From NCBI GenBank assembly GCA_025399215.1, contig MU621101.1:62001-126000 (forward strand): a DNA stretch of 64,000 bases, read 5' to 3'. The stretch is from Globomyces pollinis-pini (lineage: Eukaryota > Chytridiomycota > Chytridiomycetes > Rhizophydiales > Globomycetaceae). The position numbers and the translations under genes are program-made. Positions 33,517-47,000 of the stretch are shown here, piece by piece. Below the pieces are notes generated by a model. It saw nothing but the letters and a program-made list of their open reading frames with translations. It made no database searches and was not told the origin of the DNA. Numbering within the stretch: the stretch's first letter is position 1; every line of letters starts with the position of its first letter.

Positions 33517-35918
33517 ATGCCTTTTTCTCATGATCCCCAGTTTCAGGAAACTGTTCAAGATTTCCTTACATTATTTTCAACAAATGAACTGTTGTCACAA
33601 CCGTTTTTAAAACCTTATTTTGAAGAACAACTAAGTAGATGGGGTCGATGGTATTTACTTGAACGCTGATGCAATTAGGTCATCTCGTGGTAGAGCTCCA
33701 GCCCTTTGCTTTGAAGCTGCTTGTGTTGGTGGATTGGCCTATTTAAACAAAATTAATCAGGAACCGACCCCTTTGACAGCTAGAGCTGATGCCTTTTTGG
33801 CTAGATTGTTAGCTGGTTTGGTCATTGATGCGGTTGAACCAATGGTATCAATGTTAACAATAATAATATTATTAGGCAAGACAACAAGGTGGTGCAGTTC
33901 GAGATAAAGCAGTGGGTATAGTTGCTGATGAATTTTTAGCAAGAGCTGCTTCACCGCGAGTTGCTAACGTAAATTTATCTGTTATTTATTCGATTTAGAG
34001 TGCAAAGAAACGAATGAAGAAACGTAGGACGGTTATTAGAGTACCTAGTTTAATAGGACCAGCAGAACCACAGAAAGATGATGTCAAAGATATGATTTCA
34101 CCCATGACTTCTAACAATCAATTATTACCTGATAATCTTTTGCAATACAATCGACAAGATGCATTTTCACTTGGACCAGGCCCAAATGTTTATTATACCA
34201 ATTCTCCAAATCCTAATGGGCAGCGAAGGCGAAAAAATTCAAATGAAGCCGAACCAGGTGGTTTCAACCCAGAGTTTCGTGGCAATCAGCGTACTGGTAA
34301 TCAACGTAATCGAATGGGTTCTGTTACTGATCAGCCTACAAATGATCCTTATTATGTTGAGCGAAGTGTACAACAGCAAACTGCCAAAACCAAAGAATAT
34401 CGAAAAGAATCGAGTGATTCAAACCCAGCGGCAAAGAGTCGAAAAGAATCATCTGATACTAATTCTGATGTTGCTTATGAACGTGGAAATCGAAGTAGAA
34501 AGACTTCTGCAGACTCGAAATACAATGGTGATGGCCCATCACCAACCTTACCTTTTGATCAATTCTATGAACCTAGATATCAAGGAAACAGTAGCTATGA
34601 AGTTCCTGAACGTGGAATTCGATCTCGCCAAAATTCAAGTGATACAAATGCTTTACCATTAAACGCTCGAAACCAAGCTGCACCCCCAAACCGCCCTATA
34701 TTACCGTTTGACCCATCTCTGTATCCATATCCGAGTAACTCAGAATTGCCGAAACTTGATCGCTATGGACAGGTAATTTTTTATTGCTTACATTGTTAGC
34801 CTATTCACCCTGCTCGTCAACAGTCACTTCAGCCAGTTGCTAGGCGTCCAAGCAAGCCCATGCCTAGTTCAAATGCTGCCCCTAGAAAAGCACCACAACC
34901 ACCATTTTCTCGTTTTCCCCCTGATCAAATACCTTTGTCCCCAACAGAAGAATATCGACCAAGGCCTGAATTTAATCGAGTCCCTCCTGTAGGTGCATAT
35001 TCAGATTTCAGTCGAGGACCAGCACCTGGATCAGAATTACGGGGTGGTCCACCAACCAATCCAGATTTTAGAGGGCCTGCTCCTTTTATACCAGACTATC
35101 GAGGGCCACCCCCTGGTGCTGATTTAAGAGCACCACCTCCTGGAACAGAGTTTAGAGGACCACCTCCTCTTGGAATGGATTTTAGAGGTCCTCCTCCAGG
35201 AAGTGACTTCAGAGGTCCTCCTCCAGGAACTGAATTCAGGGGACCTCCTCCACCAGGCAACGATTATAGGGGTCCATTCCCTCCTAATGCTGATTTTAGA
35301 ATGCAAGGCCAAGTTGGTGGTGAATTCAGAATACCGCCTGGAGATTCTAATCGCAGAGCACCCAATTCAAATATGTTATTATCTAGATCTCCTCCCGAAG
35401 CCGCTGTCAATCGTGCCCAATCTCCTTTCCGAGCTCCAGCATATAGAGACCCTATACCAATTGCCGCCATTCGCCGGCCGTCCCAAGAAGCTGCATTTGA
35501 GGCAAATCCATCTACATCTCGATCGGCTTCACCCTTCAGGACTCCGTTTCGAAACGATGGTGGTAGTAATATTTCTTCTCGACGACCTTCCCAAGAAGTC
35601 GATTCTGGTATCAACAGGCCAAATTCTCCATTTAGGGGCAACAAATCACGGCGACCATCACAAGAAGATCGTAGTTACCCAGCGTTTTTGAACCAAGATC
35701 CACAGCAGCGGTATCAAGAGGAATCAAGTACACGAAGACCTTCACAAGACTATCCTTTAAGATCAAGGACGCCAACAACAGGAGAATCTAGAGTGCCACA
35801 GAGGGAGCGAAGATTAAATCGTTCCGGTAGTAACGATGGATTAAAAAACTTATTGCAAACAGTCCTAGCTGAATGTGAGGACTATATGGATGATTTAGAC
35901 AATAAGAATACAAAATGA
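33517..35918 (+). CDS. Disordered protein with FRGPPPG repeats and RRPSQE motifs
   Basis: Exons 33517-33650, 33679-33844, 33876-33968, 33999-34772 and 34800-35918; 761 residues; unrecognised. An Ala-rich helical N-terminal domain (residues 1-~130; DAFLARLLAGLVIDAVEPM, RDKAVGIVADEFLARAASP) is followed by a basic patch (KKRMKKRRT). The rest is disordered, with R-x-x-S sites (YRKESSD, SRKESSD, SRKTSAD, SRQNSSD), then about eight FRGPPPG-like repeats, then RRPSQE/RRPSQD four times with an interspersed SPFR motif. RRxS fits basophilic kinases such as PKA. The N-terminal fold may be a helical bundle; I do not know a homologue. Introns of 27-31 nt. Confidence 0.8.
35034..35300 (+). repeat. Coding repeat, FRGPPPG-type
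   Basis: Imperfect 10-13-residue repeats with core D/E-F/Y/L-R-G-P-P-P-G (DFRGPPPG, EFRGPPPG, DYRGPPPG, DLRAPPPG). DNA copies share the AGAGG(T/A)CC(T/A)CCTCC string. They probably arose by slippage; they could bind SH3/WW-type domains. Confidence 0.8.
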
Positions 35919-35963
35919 TTCACATTTAATAATAAAAACCAATAGTTGATAATCTCTATTAGT

Positions 35964-37802
35964 TTACGCTTGAACCCTATAATCCCTTGTCAAAATCTTG
36001 ACGATATTCATCTGGCCATTCGCTTTTGCATTTCGTAAACATTCGTTTTTGTTCACTGTGGGGTCAACTACATTTGAACTCAACAATGTTTTGAGAATAT
36101 CTTCATGGCCATTAACACATGCTTTTCTTAAGCAGTAATTATTTTCACATGAGGGGTCAACTCTTGTATCCAGCATTAATACTTTCAGAACATCATGATG
36201 GCCATTCCTACAAGCTGATTTGATGCATTCATTGTTCTGTGCTGATGGATCAACTCTTGAATCTGATATTAGCATCTTGTATATATTTAAATTTCCATTT
36301 GTGCAAGCATAAATAATGGCTAGATTATTTTGATCACCTGGATTGATTCGATCATCATCTAGGTTTTAAATACATTATACTTTACTCATTAATATCTTCA
36401 CTATTTTTTCACGATTATTTTGACATGCATTTAATAATGGTGTATTATCTCTAACTGCAGGGTTTACTTTGGAATCTAATAATAGTTGTTGAACAATTTT
36501 ATCATGTCCATTCTGACATGCAATTTGAATTAATTTGTTGTTTTCTACACTAGGATCGACAAACGGATTTTTTAATAGATGTTCCATGATTTGAACTCGA
36601 CCCTTCAAGACAGCTAAAGTGATTGGCTTTTGGTCAAGTATAGCAGGATCGATATGCTTTAATCCTTTGTTCATGATTAGATAATATAAGCAATACCTAA
36701 TAAATATTCTACAATTTTGACATGTCCATATTCACAAGCCAAAGTAAGTGGTGAATGATTACCATGACTATCATTAGGATCACATTTTTCAGTTTCTATC
36801 AACATTTTGCATATAATTACATGTCCTTGTCTACATGCAATCTTTAATGGATCGTTGTGTGATATAGCAGGGTCTGCGCGACCATCATCTAAAATCATCT
36901 GAACAATAACACTGAGTCCAAGAGTGCAAGCTAATCTTAAATTTTCATTGACGTAAGCTCGAGTAGTAGCTGAATTATCTCTCAGTATTAATTCAAGTAA
37001 CTTGATGTTTCCATTTTGAACAGCTGCTCTTATCACCTTGTATCACGTTAGTTTAACATTAGATTACCAATTCTTCAACTATACTATAATCTATGTGCTT
37101 TTTATGGTTTTCCAATAAACACATCAATATATGACTCTTCCCATGTTTAGCTGCCCGATCGAATATTCTTTGTAACGCAGATGATCCAAGATCAGATTTT
37201 AATGACATATTTTGAATGAATATCTTTTCATCGACGTTTATATGTAATTGATCTAAAAGTTCGGATTCATTTAGTTTTTGTCGTTCGGAAATATCAGACA
37301 CAACAAGACTTGCACGTCTCTTATCTAAAGATGATAAAGATAATTGACTTGATAGAATTTTGCTTCTGGATCTATCTATTGGAATATTTTGAGTTGAATC
37401 GTGAATGATATCGGGAGGGTTTAAATTTAAGAGTGATTTTATAAAGTTGTTTTGACTTGATAAATAACTTCCTATTGGTTCATTCTGACCAAATGTCTTA
37501 AATTCATCAGAACCGTCTTCAGTAATGGAAGAGGTAACAGATCCTGATTTGATTAAAGATGGTGGACATTGTACATCTGCAATTTCCACTGCATACATCA
37601 CTGGTCTTTTGTATTTGACCAATTCTTTTAAAGGCAGTTGGTGATCAATCGATTGATATAAGATGGAAGATCCATAAAGAGTAGAGTTTGATTTCCAATC
37701 AGCATTAGGCTTTGCAAACGAAAATGATTTCCTGTTACTATTAAGTTTACTGCTCTGAGTCAAAGACGAATATTTTGGTGGTTGATCTTTGGGGGTCTTC
37801 AT
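35964..37802 (-). CDS. Ankyrin-repeat protein
   Basis: Exons 37802-37068, 37036-36697, 36664-36386 and 36358-35964; 582 residues. The first ~220 residues are Ser-rich and unstructured. The C-terminal 350 residues carry about ten ankyrin-type repeats with a variant consensus V-D-P-S-x-x-N-N-x-x-L-x-x-A-C-x-N-G-H, for example VDPSVENNKLIQIACQNGHD and SPLTLACEYGHVKIVEYLL. The repeat variant with Asp-Pro and Asn-Asn resembles ankyrins expanded in protists and amoeboid lineages. Introns of 27-32 nt fall between repeats. No partner or function can be inferred. Confidence 0.88.
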
Positions 37803-37920
37803 CTAATTGTTACAAATCTTATTGATACATACACGTAGACAATAGAATCAACAATAGACAATGAAGATACGACAAATTTAATTTATTTGGCACAGATAAA
37901 GCAAACTATAATCTATTAAA

Positions 37921-39286
37921 TCATGTTCGTCCCACCACTCGTGGATGTCTAATTCCTGTTGGTTTTGGTGCATAGATATTCTTAATTTTTGCTGTTTGAT
38001 ACTTCGATACAGTCTCATCTAAACCCGGTCCCTAAATCTATTTAGTCTCATGTATATGCTTACGGCAGTTCCATCGTCCAGTATTGGATAATTGTACTGA
38101 AATTTGTTACACAAGGTAAATCCAGATCGCGGGATCATGTTACAGTCAACTCTTATGCTTGTATCTTTCTTGATTGGAGCAAATCTACTCCATAAATATT
38201 ATTATTTTACCTATCACTGGATTCAGACAAAAATCTATCAGTAGGGTTTGACTCAAACGTTTCTTTGTATGGATGATTATTTCGAATACTACCAGTATTC
38301 TGCTTATTCCCGACTTTCACTTCAGGATTATGTAAAGCCAATGTTTTCTTCATTGGTTGCAAGTCACAATGGTATTGACTATTTGTTATTGCGGTAAGTT
38401 CACTACCTTGATGTACTTTTTCCATTATCATGAGCTGCAAGCCATCTTTGAGGATCTGATCGCATCACTTTCCTTTCAATGTCTTCGTTTAATAAAAGAT
38501 CGGGCATTGGTTGAGAAGCGATCAAGCCCTGCCTCACTGAATTTGTATATCCATCTGCTTTCATTAATGTAGGATAACCTGAAATTGTATTCGGAACAGT
38601 CTTTATAGGTTCTTTCTACAGAATGATTAGAATTTTGTAGATTACTTCAAATGGCGAACTATTCGAAAACCCGAACTGATGGATATGCTCAACATCATTT
38701 GTAAATGCACTAGAGCATGGAGCAATATTCAGCTTCGAAAAATCACTTCCTTTAAGGCAATCTTTGCGATTAAATTGGCTTTTCATTTCTGATGGTGGTT
38801 TTTCATAATTCTTTCCTTGTTCAATGACACTGGATTTTGGAATAGTTGTAAATCCGGAATCCAGAATTTCCTGTGTTACAAATTCTGATTTTCCAAAATT
38901 CTCGGATGTAGGTCTTTTAGGGGTTTTATAAGTGCTATCATAGTCTGTTATAAAAGCGAGTTCAGAGAATCTACAACGCGATTTCAGCTAATAGAGACTT
39001 ACTTAGTATCAGTTTCATCAACTTCAGGATCATATTGTACAAAACTAATGCAGTTTTTACTGTAACCTGTTTGTTGTTTTCTAGATTTTGGTGGTAATGG
39101 ATCGGACAACTTTTCAGGTAATGGTTTTGTGCTAAGGTGCAGATTGAACTTTGTAGCTAGAGTTGGTAGCCAATCTCGATGTGTAGTGGAGTTTGTAGTG
39201 GAGTAAAAATTCATTTGATCATTTGGTGGTCCTCTAGACTCATGTACAATTGCATTCTGTCGACAATCGCAAGATTCTTTTGGCAT
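37921..39286 (-). CDS. SAXO4/PPP1R32-like axonemal protein
   Basis: Exons 39286-39003, 38970-38646, 38615-38407, 38378-38211, 38184-38064 and 38031-37921; 405 residues. Short family-like blocks occur in the same order as in vertebrate PPP1R32/SAXO4: MNFYSTTNSTTH, QQTGYSKN, FITDYDSTYK, DSGFTTIP, RSGFTLCNKFQYNYP and a C-terminal HPRVVGRT. These proteins are thought to sit on axonemal microtubules. The match is from memory of spaced motifs and is moderate. A 21-nt GT...AG segment at 38558-38578 is in frame without stops and is kept as exon. Confidence 0.65.
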
Positions 39287-39376
39287 TTTCTATGAATAAA
39301 GTGGAATTAAAATATCAAACGGTCTGGTTGTAAGAAATTAATGATTTATTTATTGTTGTTCATTTCTCAAATGACA

Positions 39377-42300
39377 TCATCCTTGGCATTGTTTTCGGTG
39401 TCTAAATATTTCTACCGTTGTTAACAGCAAATCTTTCGAGCAAATAGAGCATTCAAATGGTTTTCTTAACGTATCATTGGGAGTCTCTTCGGTGGAAGGC
39501 AAAACATCCACTTGTTTTTTTGACGAAACTGTTTTCTCATTTAAAGCTAGCATTAAAGGCTGTTTTACAACTCGAGGGAGTGCATACCCTTTTCTTCCTT
39601 TGGGAATATCTTCTACACGCTAAAATCGTTTTAAAAGAATCCATCTTACAACATAATATTTAAAGTTGGGTGTGACGTGAACTACATTTTTTACTCTTGC
39701 TTCACCGTTGTAAGGATCATATCCAAACAAGTCACTAATATGCGACATCTTAAGTTTTTTACACGTATAATCAACGTCTGTATCAACCAATTCTACCAAA
39801 CGATTCATTACATCTTCGTCCTCTATAGGCCCATCACTTGAAAGCCCTGTTTGAGCAAATCGGTGCCAGCATTGCCGCATTTCACTGATTGTTTCTGGAA
39901 TATGACCCAGACTCTCTAGCTGGATCACATCTTTAATTGTCTGTTTTGCATCACTGGGTTCATCTGTATCATTTTTGTCGAAATCCATTCTAGTTCCCAG
40001 CCCACCGAAACTTGGTGCCATTGTAGCTTTATTAAAAAACTAAATATGGTTAGGTAATCAATTTAACCCACCTCCAATTTCCGATTGACGACCGTTAGCC
40101 ATCCATAACGCAGCCAATTTCCTAATTCAAGCATTCTCTACTCATTATAAAGAGAAATAACATACCATAGAATCTTCTTTCGATGTAAATTCAATGTCTA
40201 GCCATTCATCAACAATTAAATGTAAGAAGTCTAAAGTAAGTCTCAAACTGTATACCTGAAGTAATATCTACTTGATTGGCAAAGAGTAAAGCCATCGGCA
40301 ATGCAGGGATTCTCATGACATTCATCAAATAAGGTTTAGTTGTTTCCAGCAATTGAAGATAGCATAAGACCTCCTTCTGCATTCGCTTTTTATGCAATGT
40401 TGTCAGAGTGTTCCCTTCTGATTCATCTACAATATAATTAATATTTTGCAGTCAATACCTTCCCTTTCTTGGCCTTGAAGTAGTTCTGGATTGTAGGCAA
40501 ACACACTCGTAGGAAGCATACTCAAAAACCTAGTGTTAATTTATAAAGTGGTAGATATACCGCTTCGATTTTGTATGATAAACTTGTTCTGTTGGAGGTC
40601 GCGAGTAGTTCGCCTCGTCGGATATCGCAATATGGGGATACAGACCAGAGCAGATGATCAATTTTAATATGGACAACTCACGATGAGACAATTGTGTCAC
40701 GTCGGATTGTTTTAATAGTGAATTTGCATCAGAAGATAACTTAAATTCCAATTCCTGAATGGTCTCTTCAACACCTTCAACAAAATCTAGCTTGATCAGT
40801 TGTCTACACTTTTACCATCATCATCTCCATCTGACTTTACAACCGTGTTCTCGTCCAGTTTAAGGAACTTTCTCGTACTGGTAATGGTTTCTCTTTTGCG
40901 TTTTTCAAGCATCCTTTTTTGAAATTTGCGTTGATAGTTAGGCATTCCCTTTACGTCAAATTTGTATATCATACACTAAGTCTCGATAGCATCTTATTAT
41001 CTTCCTCGGATAGCTGCTCCTCGTCTTGCAACTTCAATTTTTTGGTACTTCCGGTATATGAATCCAGCATTTTTTCAAATTGATTCTTCAATTTAACAAT
41101 TTCATACATTCGCTGTTCTTCCACTCCACGCTGCTTACACCATTTTCTGCTTTGTACCTAAAGTTTGGTATATTTAGACATACATCTTTATCAGATTTAG
41201 ATTCCAACCAACCACTAAATAGGTTCATCAAGGTAAATGGGTCTCCATGCGTTGAATGAAAATTTCGCCGTTTCTAAACTTTTAATATTAATCTTCTACT
41301 TCCGATATTCTATTTTCTGATTCTGACACTCGTGTAAAAGGTGACTGAACACTTAACACAGCCGCAATGGCCACTACAGGACCAAGCAACTCACTAATCT
41401 AACAATAAGTCTTAAAACTATACTGTTCCTAGCACTAACATCTTTCCCAACACCGCATCTACGGGCAACGCTGCTAATACCCTTCCCAAATCAGTAATAT
41501 TTTCGTTCCAGTCAATACACCCAAGATTATGAAGTTTTTCTAGTGATGCTGCTATATTGACTTCTGATGGTCGCTCAATAAAGTCGAATTCCCTGGGATC
41601 TCCTAAACCAAACGATTTAATTTCTAATATTATCGAATCAAGTGGCATTCGAAGAATTTCTGGAATAGGAAAATCGTTCATTCCTTCGTATTCTTTTTTG
41701 GAATAAAATCGATAACACTAATCCATTTAGAATGACAATAATTGTACTTCCCCTAATAAACGTATAAGGACAAATAATTGACCTTACCAGGTCCAGTTCT
41801 CCCGGCACGACCAGACCTTTGCTTAGCACTAGATTGGCTTATCCAAAATTCGGACAATTTTGATATTCCTATCAAGTGGTCGTGACCAATCTCTTTGACT
41901 TTTCCAGAATCAATTATGAATCGAATTCCGTCAATAGTCACTGACGTTTCTGCTATGTTTGTTGAAATGATACATTTTCTGAAATTATCCAAACCATAGT
42001 TTGATACCTGACTCCTTCTGGGGCAATATCAAAAGCTTTCTCTTGTTCCAAGACAGATAGGGCACTATGAAGCTCCAAGATGATCCAACGTCTATATATT
42101 TATTAAAATAGGGCCAGCACCTTGTATAAGTTGCATATGATCGCAACTCTTCACTTAAGATCCCAATTTCGTTCATTCCACTTACAAAAATGAGTAGATC
42201 TCCTCGTTCGGTGGAAGGAACTAGCTGGTCAATTTTTTCCATGATCTTTAAGTATGGACCTTGATTCGGGTAAGAACCGTTTTGCATACCAGCTTGTATT

Positions 42301-43416
42301 TTCTTTCCTCTACTAGCGATAGATTGTTTTTCACCTTCACGTCTTTCTTTCAAGAGTGATTCATCAGTTAATGCTGTGTCCTCCTCTTCTACTTCACAAT
42401 ATTCAATTGTTACTGGAAACATACGGCCAGGGATCTTGGATTAAAGAATGAGATTCTTACTTCTATAACTGGTGCATTAAAATAGTCACTGAAAAGCTGC
42501 GCATTAATAGTAGCAGACATCAAAACTAAACGGATGTCTTGTCTGTAATTCAAGATCCCTTTGAGGATGCCAAGCAGAAAGTCACCTAACATAAATGCTG
42601 TACGTCAAACCTGTTATATGTCTTTCGTGTACCTACATGTTTAGTAATATGGTATACCTCGTCAATAATGATCACACTATACATACTCAGGTATGGATCA
42701 CTGGCATACTGTCTTAACAGAACACCTGTGATTAACGCGAAGATCGGTACCCTACTATTAGCGTAAGCAAACACTTGCTTCTGTCAAGAATAATACTCTG
42801 GTATGCTCAGTTTTTGTTCCATCAAATCGCACTTGATATGCAACCTCAGAGCCATACTGGTTTAAACTTTCATAACTAACTCTCTTTGCCAATGAGTAAC
42901 AAGCGATTCTGCGAGGCTGGGTACATGCAATATTGTTGAATCCAGCAGCCATAAGATATTGAGGAACTTGAGTACTCTTTCCTGCTCCAGTATCAGCAGC
43001 GATCAGAATGACTTGATTTGTTTTAACGGCTTCTACAATATCTTTCTCAAATTGATAAACCGGTAATTCCTTTCTATCCTTTTCTATTTTAATCCTTAAC
43101 TTTTCCAACTTCTTTGCTTGAAATTGAGAGAATACATCAAGGACAGTTTGTAAATACTCATCGGTGTGTCTTCCTGGTTTAACTTTCTGGTATCTTTGAA
43201 AGAATACTAAAATGGATGAGAAACAATGGATGCGAGGGTATATCTAATTGGCATTTGCAGAAATCCATCAAAGATAGTTGATTTAAACTTACATAGAAAT
43301 TCATCATATTCTGCTGAGTACTTTTTAAACCGAGCAATCCCCGTATTGTATCCAAAATAGAATTTATCGGCATCTCTGTTCCAAGGCGGTTTTGCATTCG
43401 GATTTGGAACTGACAT
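39377..43416 (-). CDS. DHX34: DHX34, DEAH-box RNA helicase of nonsense-mediated decay
   Basis: Twenty-one exons: 43416-43293, 43206-42775, 42725-42658, 42632-42611, 42585-42461, 42434-42121, 42091-42008, 41978-41788, 41752-41748, 41717-41424, 41398-41300, 41273-41184, 41157-40975, 40948-40816, 40786-40561, 40529-40459, 40426-40256, 40230-40166, 40137-40072, 40039-39650, 39619-39377; 1131 residues against 1143 in human. Motifs: [64 protein letters not shown], then [26 protein letters not shown], and a terminal C-x2-C...H-x3-C finger (CSIC, HRKQC) as in DHX34. Two introns are long (86 and 49 nt); the 49-nt one (42726-42774) has a weak GTGTTT donor and is less certain. Confidence 0.93.
41748..41752 (-). 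other. Probable 5-nt micro-exon in DHX34
   Basis: Sequence GGGAA on the coding strand, flanked by a 35-nt intron (41753-41787, GTAAG donor) and a 30-nt intron (41718-41747, GTACA donor). It rebuilds RTGPGECYRFY, the expected helicase motif VI flank. A single 67-nt intron would need a GTCAAT donor and would give GPGKCYRFY, also acceptable for the family, so the alternative cannot be excluded. Confidence 0.6.
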
Positions 43417-43429
43417 TCAACTTTTTTCC

Positions 43430-43883
43430 ATGTTCCGTTCACTACTTCATCAATTTGGAAGTCATCTCAAGACTAAGCGATATATCACAATCCAAAACAA
43501 AGCCGTCTTTTATCAGTCCAAGTCATTTTATTCAACGTTGAACAGTCATGAACAATTGTTGAAATTAATCAAAGAGAATCCACTACTACAATCCAAAATC
43601 ATGCAATTTCAACAACTACTTGTTCAGAAAGGTTATAACTTGACTGGTAAACCTGGTAAGCTTAAACTTTTAATTTAAATTAGACATGAGTACCATCTTA
43701 AAAATGGCTCAAGATTCAGAACTATTAAATATCTTGAAAGATATTATACCTATACTACAAAAAGCAAACCTCAACCCAAAAGACTTTGATATGAGTGGTC
43801 TGATGAAATCCCTATCACTTCCTGCTGAGGAAAAGACCACTGGATTATCTGATAAACTAAAGAAGTTTGTGGGTACAAAATAA
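43430..43883 (+). CDS. Small protein with mitochondrial-type presequence, unrecognised
   Basis: Exons 43430-43655 and 43684-43883; 141 residues. The N-terminus (MFRSLLHQFGSHLKTKRYI) is rich in Arg, Lys, Ser and hydrophobics with no acid, fitting a mitochondrial targeting helix. The mature part is helical with two related halves (LLKLIKENPLLQSKIMQFQQ; MAQDSELLNILKDIIPILQK). I do not recognise a family. The start codon is only 13 bp from the divergent DHX34 start. Confidence 0.65.
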
Positions 43884-44000
43884 TTAATAACTCTGCTTTT
43901 ATTGGAAATAAAGAGTTGCTACTTAATTCTATTGCACTATAGAAAGTACAAAATTTTGTGTTTTCTTTGTTTGGAACGCGAAGAATATTGTTCGTTTGTG

Positions 44001-47000
44001 ATGCTGCATGAGAGCGGTTCAATTGAGAATCTTATTGCTGATACGCGAGATGTTCGAAAGTTAACGGATAGCCAAATCAATCTGTTGGCAATAGATAAAA
44101 TAGCTGCAGAGTTTCTTGTAGTGGTACAGTCATCATTGTCAAATTTACGAATAGGATGATGATAACTTAGAAACTAGACACTATCTGATTAAGACAACTT
44201 TACCAACTGTTGTAATAGCACTAGAACAACTATTGAAAGAATTAAACACAAAAGGTATTCCGCTAAATGCATCCAAACACACATTGGATAAAGACGATGC
44301 GATTCAAGCAGATAAACCGGTATCCAAATTTGACAGTCTTAATTGGCTCGGTAATTCATATGGATACTAATTCCACAGGACAATTCCTATTCAGAAATAA
44401 TCCACAATTCAGTAATGCGAACAACAACAATCCTTATAAATTACGAGTCGAAAAAATCTCAGTTATGTTGGAAGAAAGAATAGCAACTTTAAAAGCAGAA
44501 AGGGAGGCTAGAAGGATAGAAGAAGAAATACGAAAACAACAAGAAATTGAGCGAATGGAACGCGAAAGAATGGCACGATTGCAAGAAATCAAGACTCAGT
44601 ACATGGATTTCCTACAGCTGTCATTCAAACTGTGGATCAATTCGCTATGGAGAAAGAGTCCCGGAGAGCTGTATCGCTCTGAAATTGTAACAGTGACAAT
44701 TACTTATAAATAGATTGATATGTTTACCAAAGTTTCGAACTCCGCTGTTATTCAAGTAGATACACCTCTTTGCCAAAAAATTCTAGATTTGATAGAAAAC
44801 ATTACTGTTCCTGGAACAGCGTTTCCTGAATCCAACCCGGACAATTTATTTTTTGATCCAAACGATCCATTATACTTACTTGATTGCGCAGATATAGATA
44901 GATGGGATGGGGAGTTTTATATAAAGATAATGCTACGATTAATCATAAACTGGTCGGTAGCAGACTTGACCTCTTTCCTAAAGTGTCTATCATCTACACT
45001 GGCATATCAATCTACAGAATTGCTGACCATATTCAAAGAAAATTTATTCATTCCAAAATTTGCTGGTATATCGGTTGTACGTGACTGGCTCCAGCAGCTA
45101 CTACCCACCATTCAATCAATGGAGTTACCAAACAGCTTTCTAAAAGATTCTATTAAGAAGGCATGCGTTGGGTATTGTACTGGACGGGAAGATCCTAGGT
45201 TCACATTTACCAAAATTGCGAATTGTGAAGATGAAGTTATTGAAAATGATAATCCTGCAGTTGGTTTCTCGGAAACATCATATGTGAGATTTATGAAATG
45301 TATTCTTGGAGAGTTTGGGTTGTCGAACTATTTGCTTGTAATGAAACATATCGAAACAGAATTGGCTATGTTTATTAATACGACAAAACCTACAACAGCA
45401 AAAGCAGTAGAAAGTTTCGAGCCTTTAGAAACAATAGTAAAGACTATTAGTGAAAATGTACACTTTAAGATTCTTTCAATATTAAAAAAATTCCCAGAAA
45501 AGAATGGATTTCTTGTGATGTCTTATCTATTGCAGTTGCTAGATATGGGGTCCCAAAGAACGACATCAAGCTCTAATATTGGAAAGCTATTAAATCAGTA
45601 ATTAATTTTGTACTCTAATCTGAAGGTTTAAAACTTATATCGTGGTCAAAGAGAAGTTACATGTTGATCAATGTTGGAATATTTTGGAACAAACTGCAGA
45701 AAATGATGATGATGATGCTTTACTATTAGCAGAAACTCTTTTGGAATACCATCTTGAAAAACAAAAACTCGCAGAAGAGCAGGATTTACTTTCAAAGGAA
45801 CTGGAAGAAAAAAGACAATCAAGAGAAATTGCAGAATCAAATGCTATCAAAAAAATCAATTTGTTATCTCAAGACGTTAATTTATCAATGTTAAATGCAT
45901 GCAATCAACTTCGTGAAATAACAACGAATGCTTTTGAGATGATTTACCCAAACCGACAAATAATTTCCAGAGTTGCAATGAAAGAAACTGCTGCCACTAA
46001 ACTAATCGAAGGAAAAGAAATCATTAAAGAGGACGAACCGTTAGGAGGCAATACACTAATTGAAAGTTTCTTAAGGATTGTGTCATGTTCAGAAGTTGTT
46101 AGAAAAACTCTAATTGGGAAAACTATTCCCGATGGCAAAGGAATCGATTATCAAATGTTTACACTAAAGTCAGTTATTCGTGTGGCAGATTGTGCAGGCG
46201 ATCCAAACCTGAAGAATGATATATTTTTTACCTCACCACTTTTAAAAGAAAATATGAACAGTTATAATTACATTGGTATCCCTTTTGCAAATTCGAACAC
46301 TGAAGGCTTTGGGACATTGGGGTTTTTAATGCGTTTGGATATGTTTGAACAGGAAGATGTATACTTTTTAGAAGTATGTATTATTACAATTTCTAACGGT
46401 AGAGAGTGAACAATTCACTGGTAGCGCTGCTAGAAAGAATCAATTACAGACAAAAAATTACAGCACTAGCTCTTTCTGCAAAACAGTTTATAGACTCTAG
46501 ATTAGGTACCTCTATTAAATTATATCTTAATGAACGACCATTTGGGATATATTCTTTGAATGAAGCAAAGGATGCTCCTGATGATTCTGATGATCAGCAA
46601 TTGTATCAACTTGGTTCACCAGTCTTTACAAAACCAAAAACACATCTGGTGAAAGTTGATATGGAAAATCCTTTGTAATACCTTTTCATTGATTAGTTTA
46701 GGTTAGAATCAATTGGCGCGGTATTAGGATCTGGGGAAGTGGTGGAAAATGGAGGATCAGTTTTAGTTCCAGTGATCGAACCAGAGCTCAAAGAATGCGT
46801 TGCAGTTATTGAATTAACGAAAAAAGATTCCTCAGATCTCAAATTGAAAGATATACAACGTTATGCAGGTATTCTAGGAGAGGGATGTAAATCAATGAAG
46901 AATCAACATTTTGGATACGAACCTGATCAATCTGATCTTGGTAATTCAAATTGATTCTAAAAGTAGACGGTGAATTAATTGATGCCAATTCTCGACATAA

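Noticed and set aside
39620..40021. Separate gene beginning at ATG 40021
   Set aside because: Splicing joins it to upstream exons and the zinc-finger end of DHX34; no independent promoter is needed.
42726..42774. GC-AG intron (donor GCAAGT) in DHX34
   Set aside because: It gives the wrong frame; the GT-AG choice starting three bases later keeps it, though its donor is weak.
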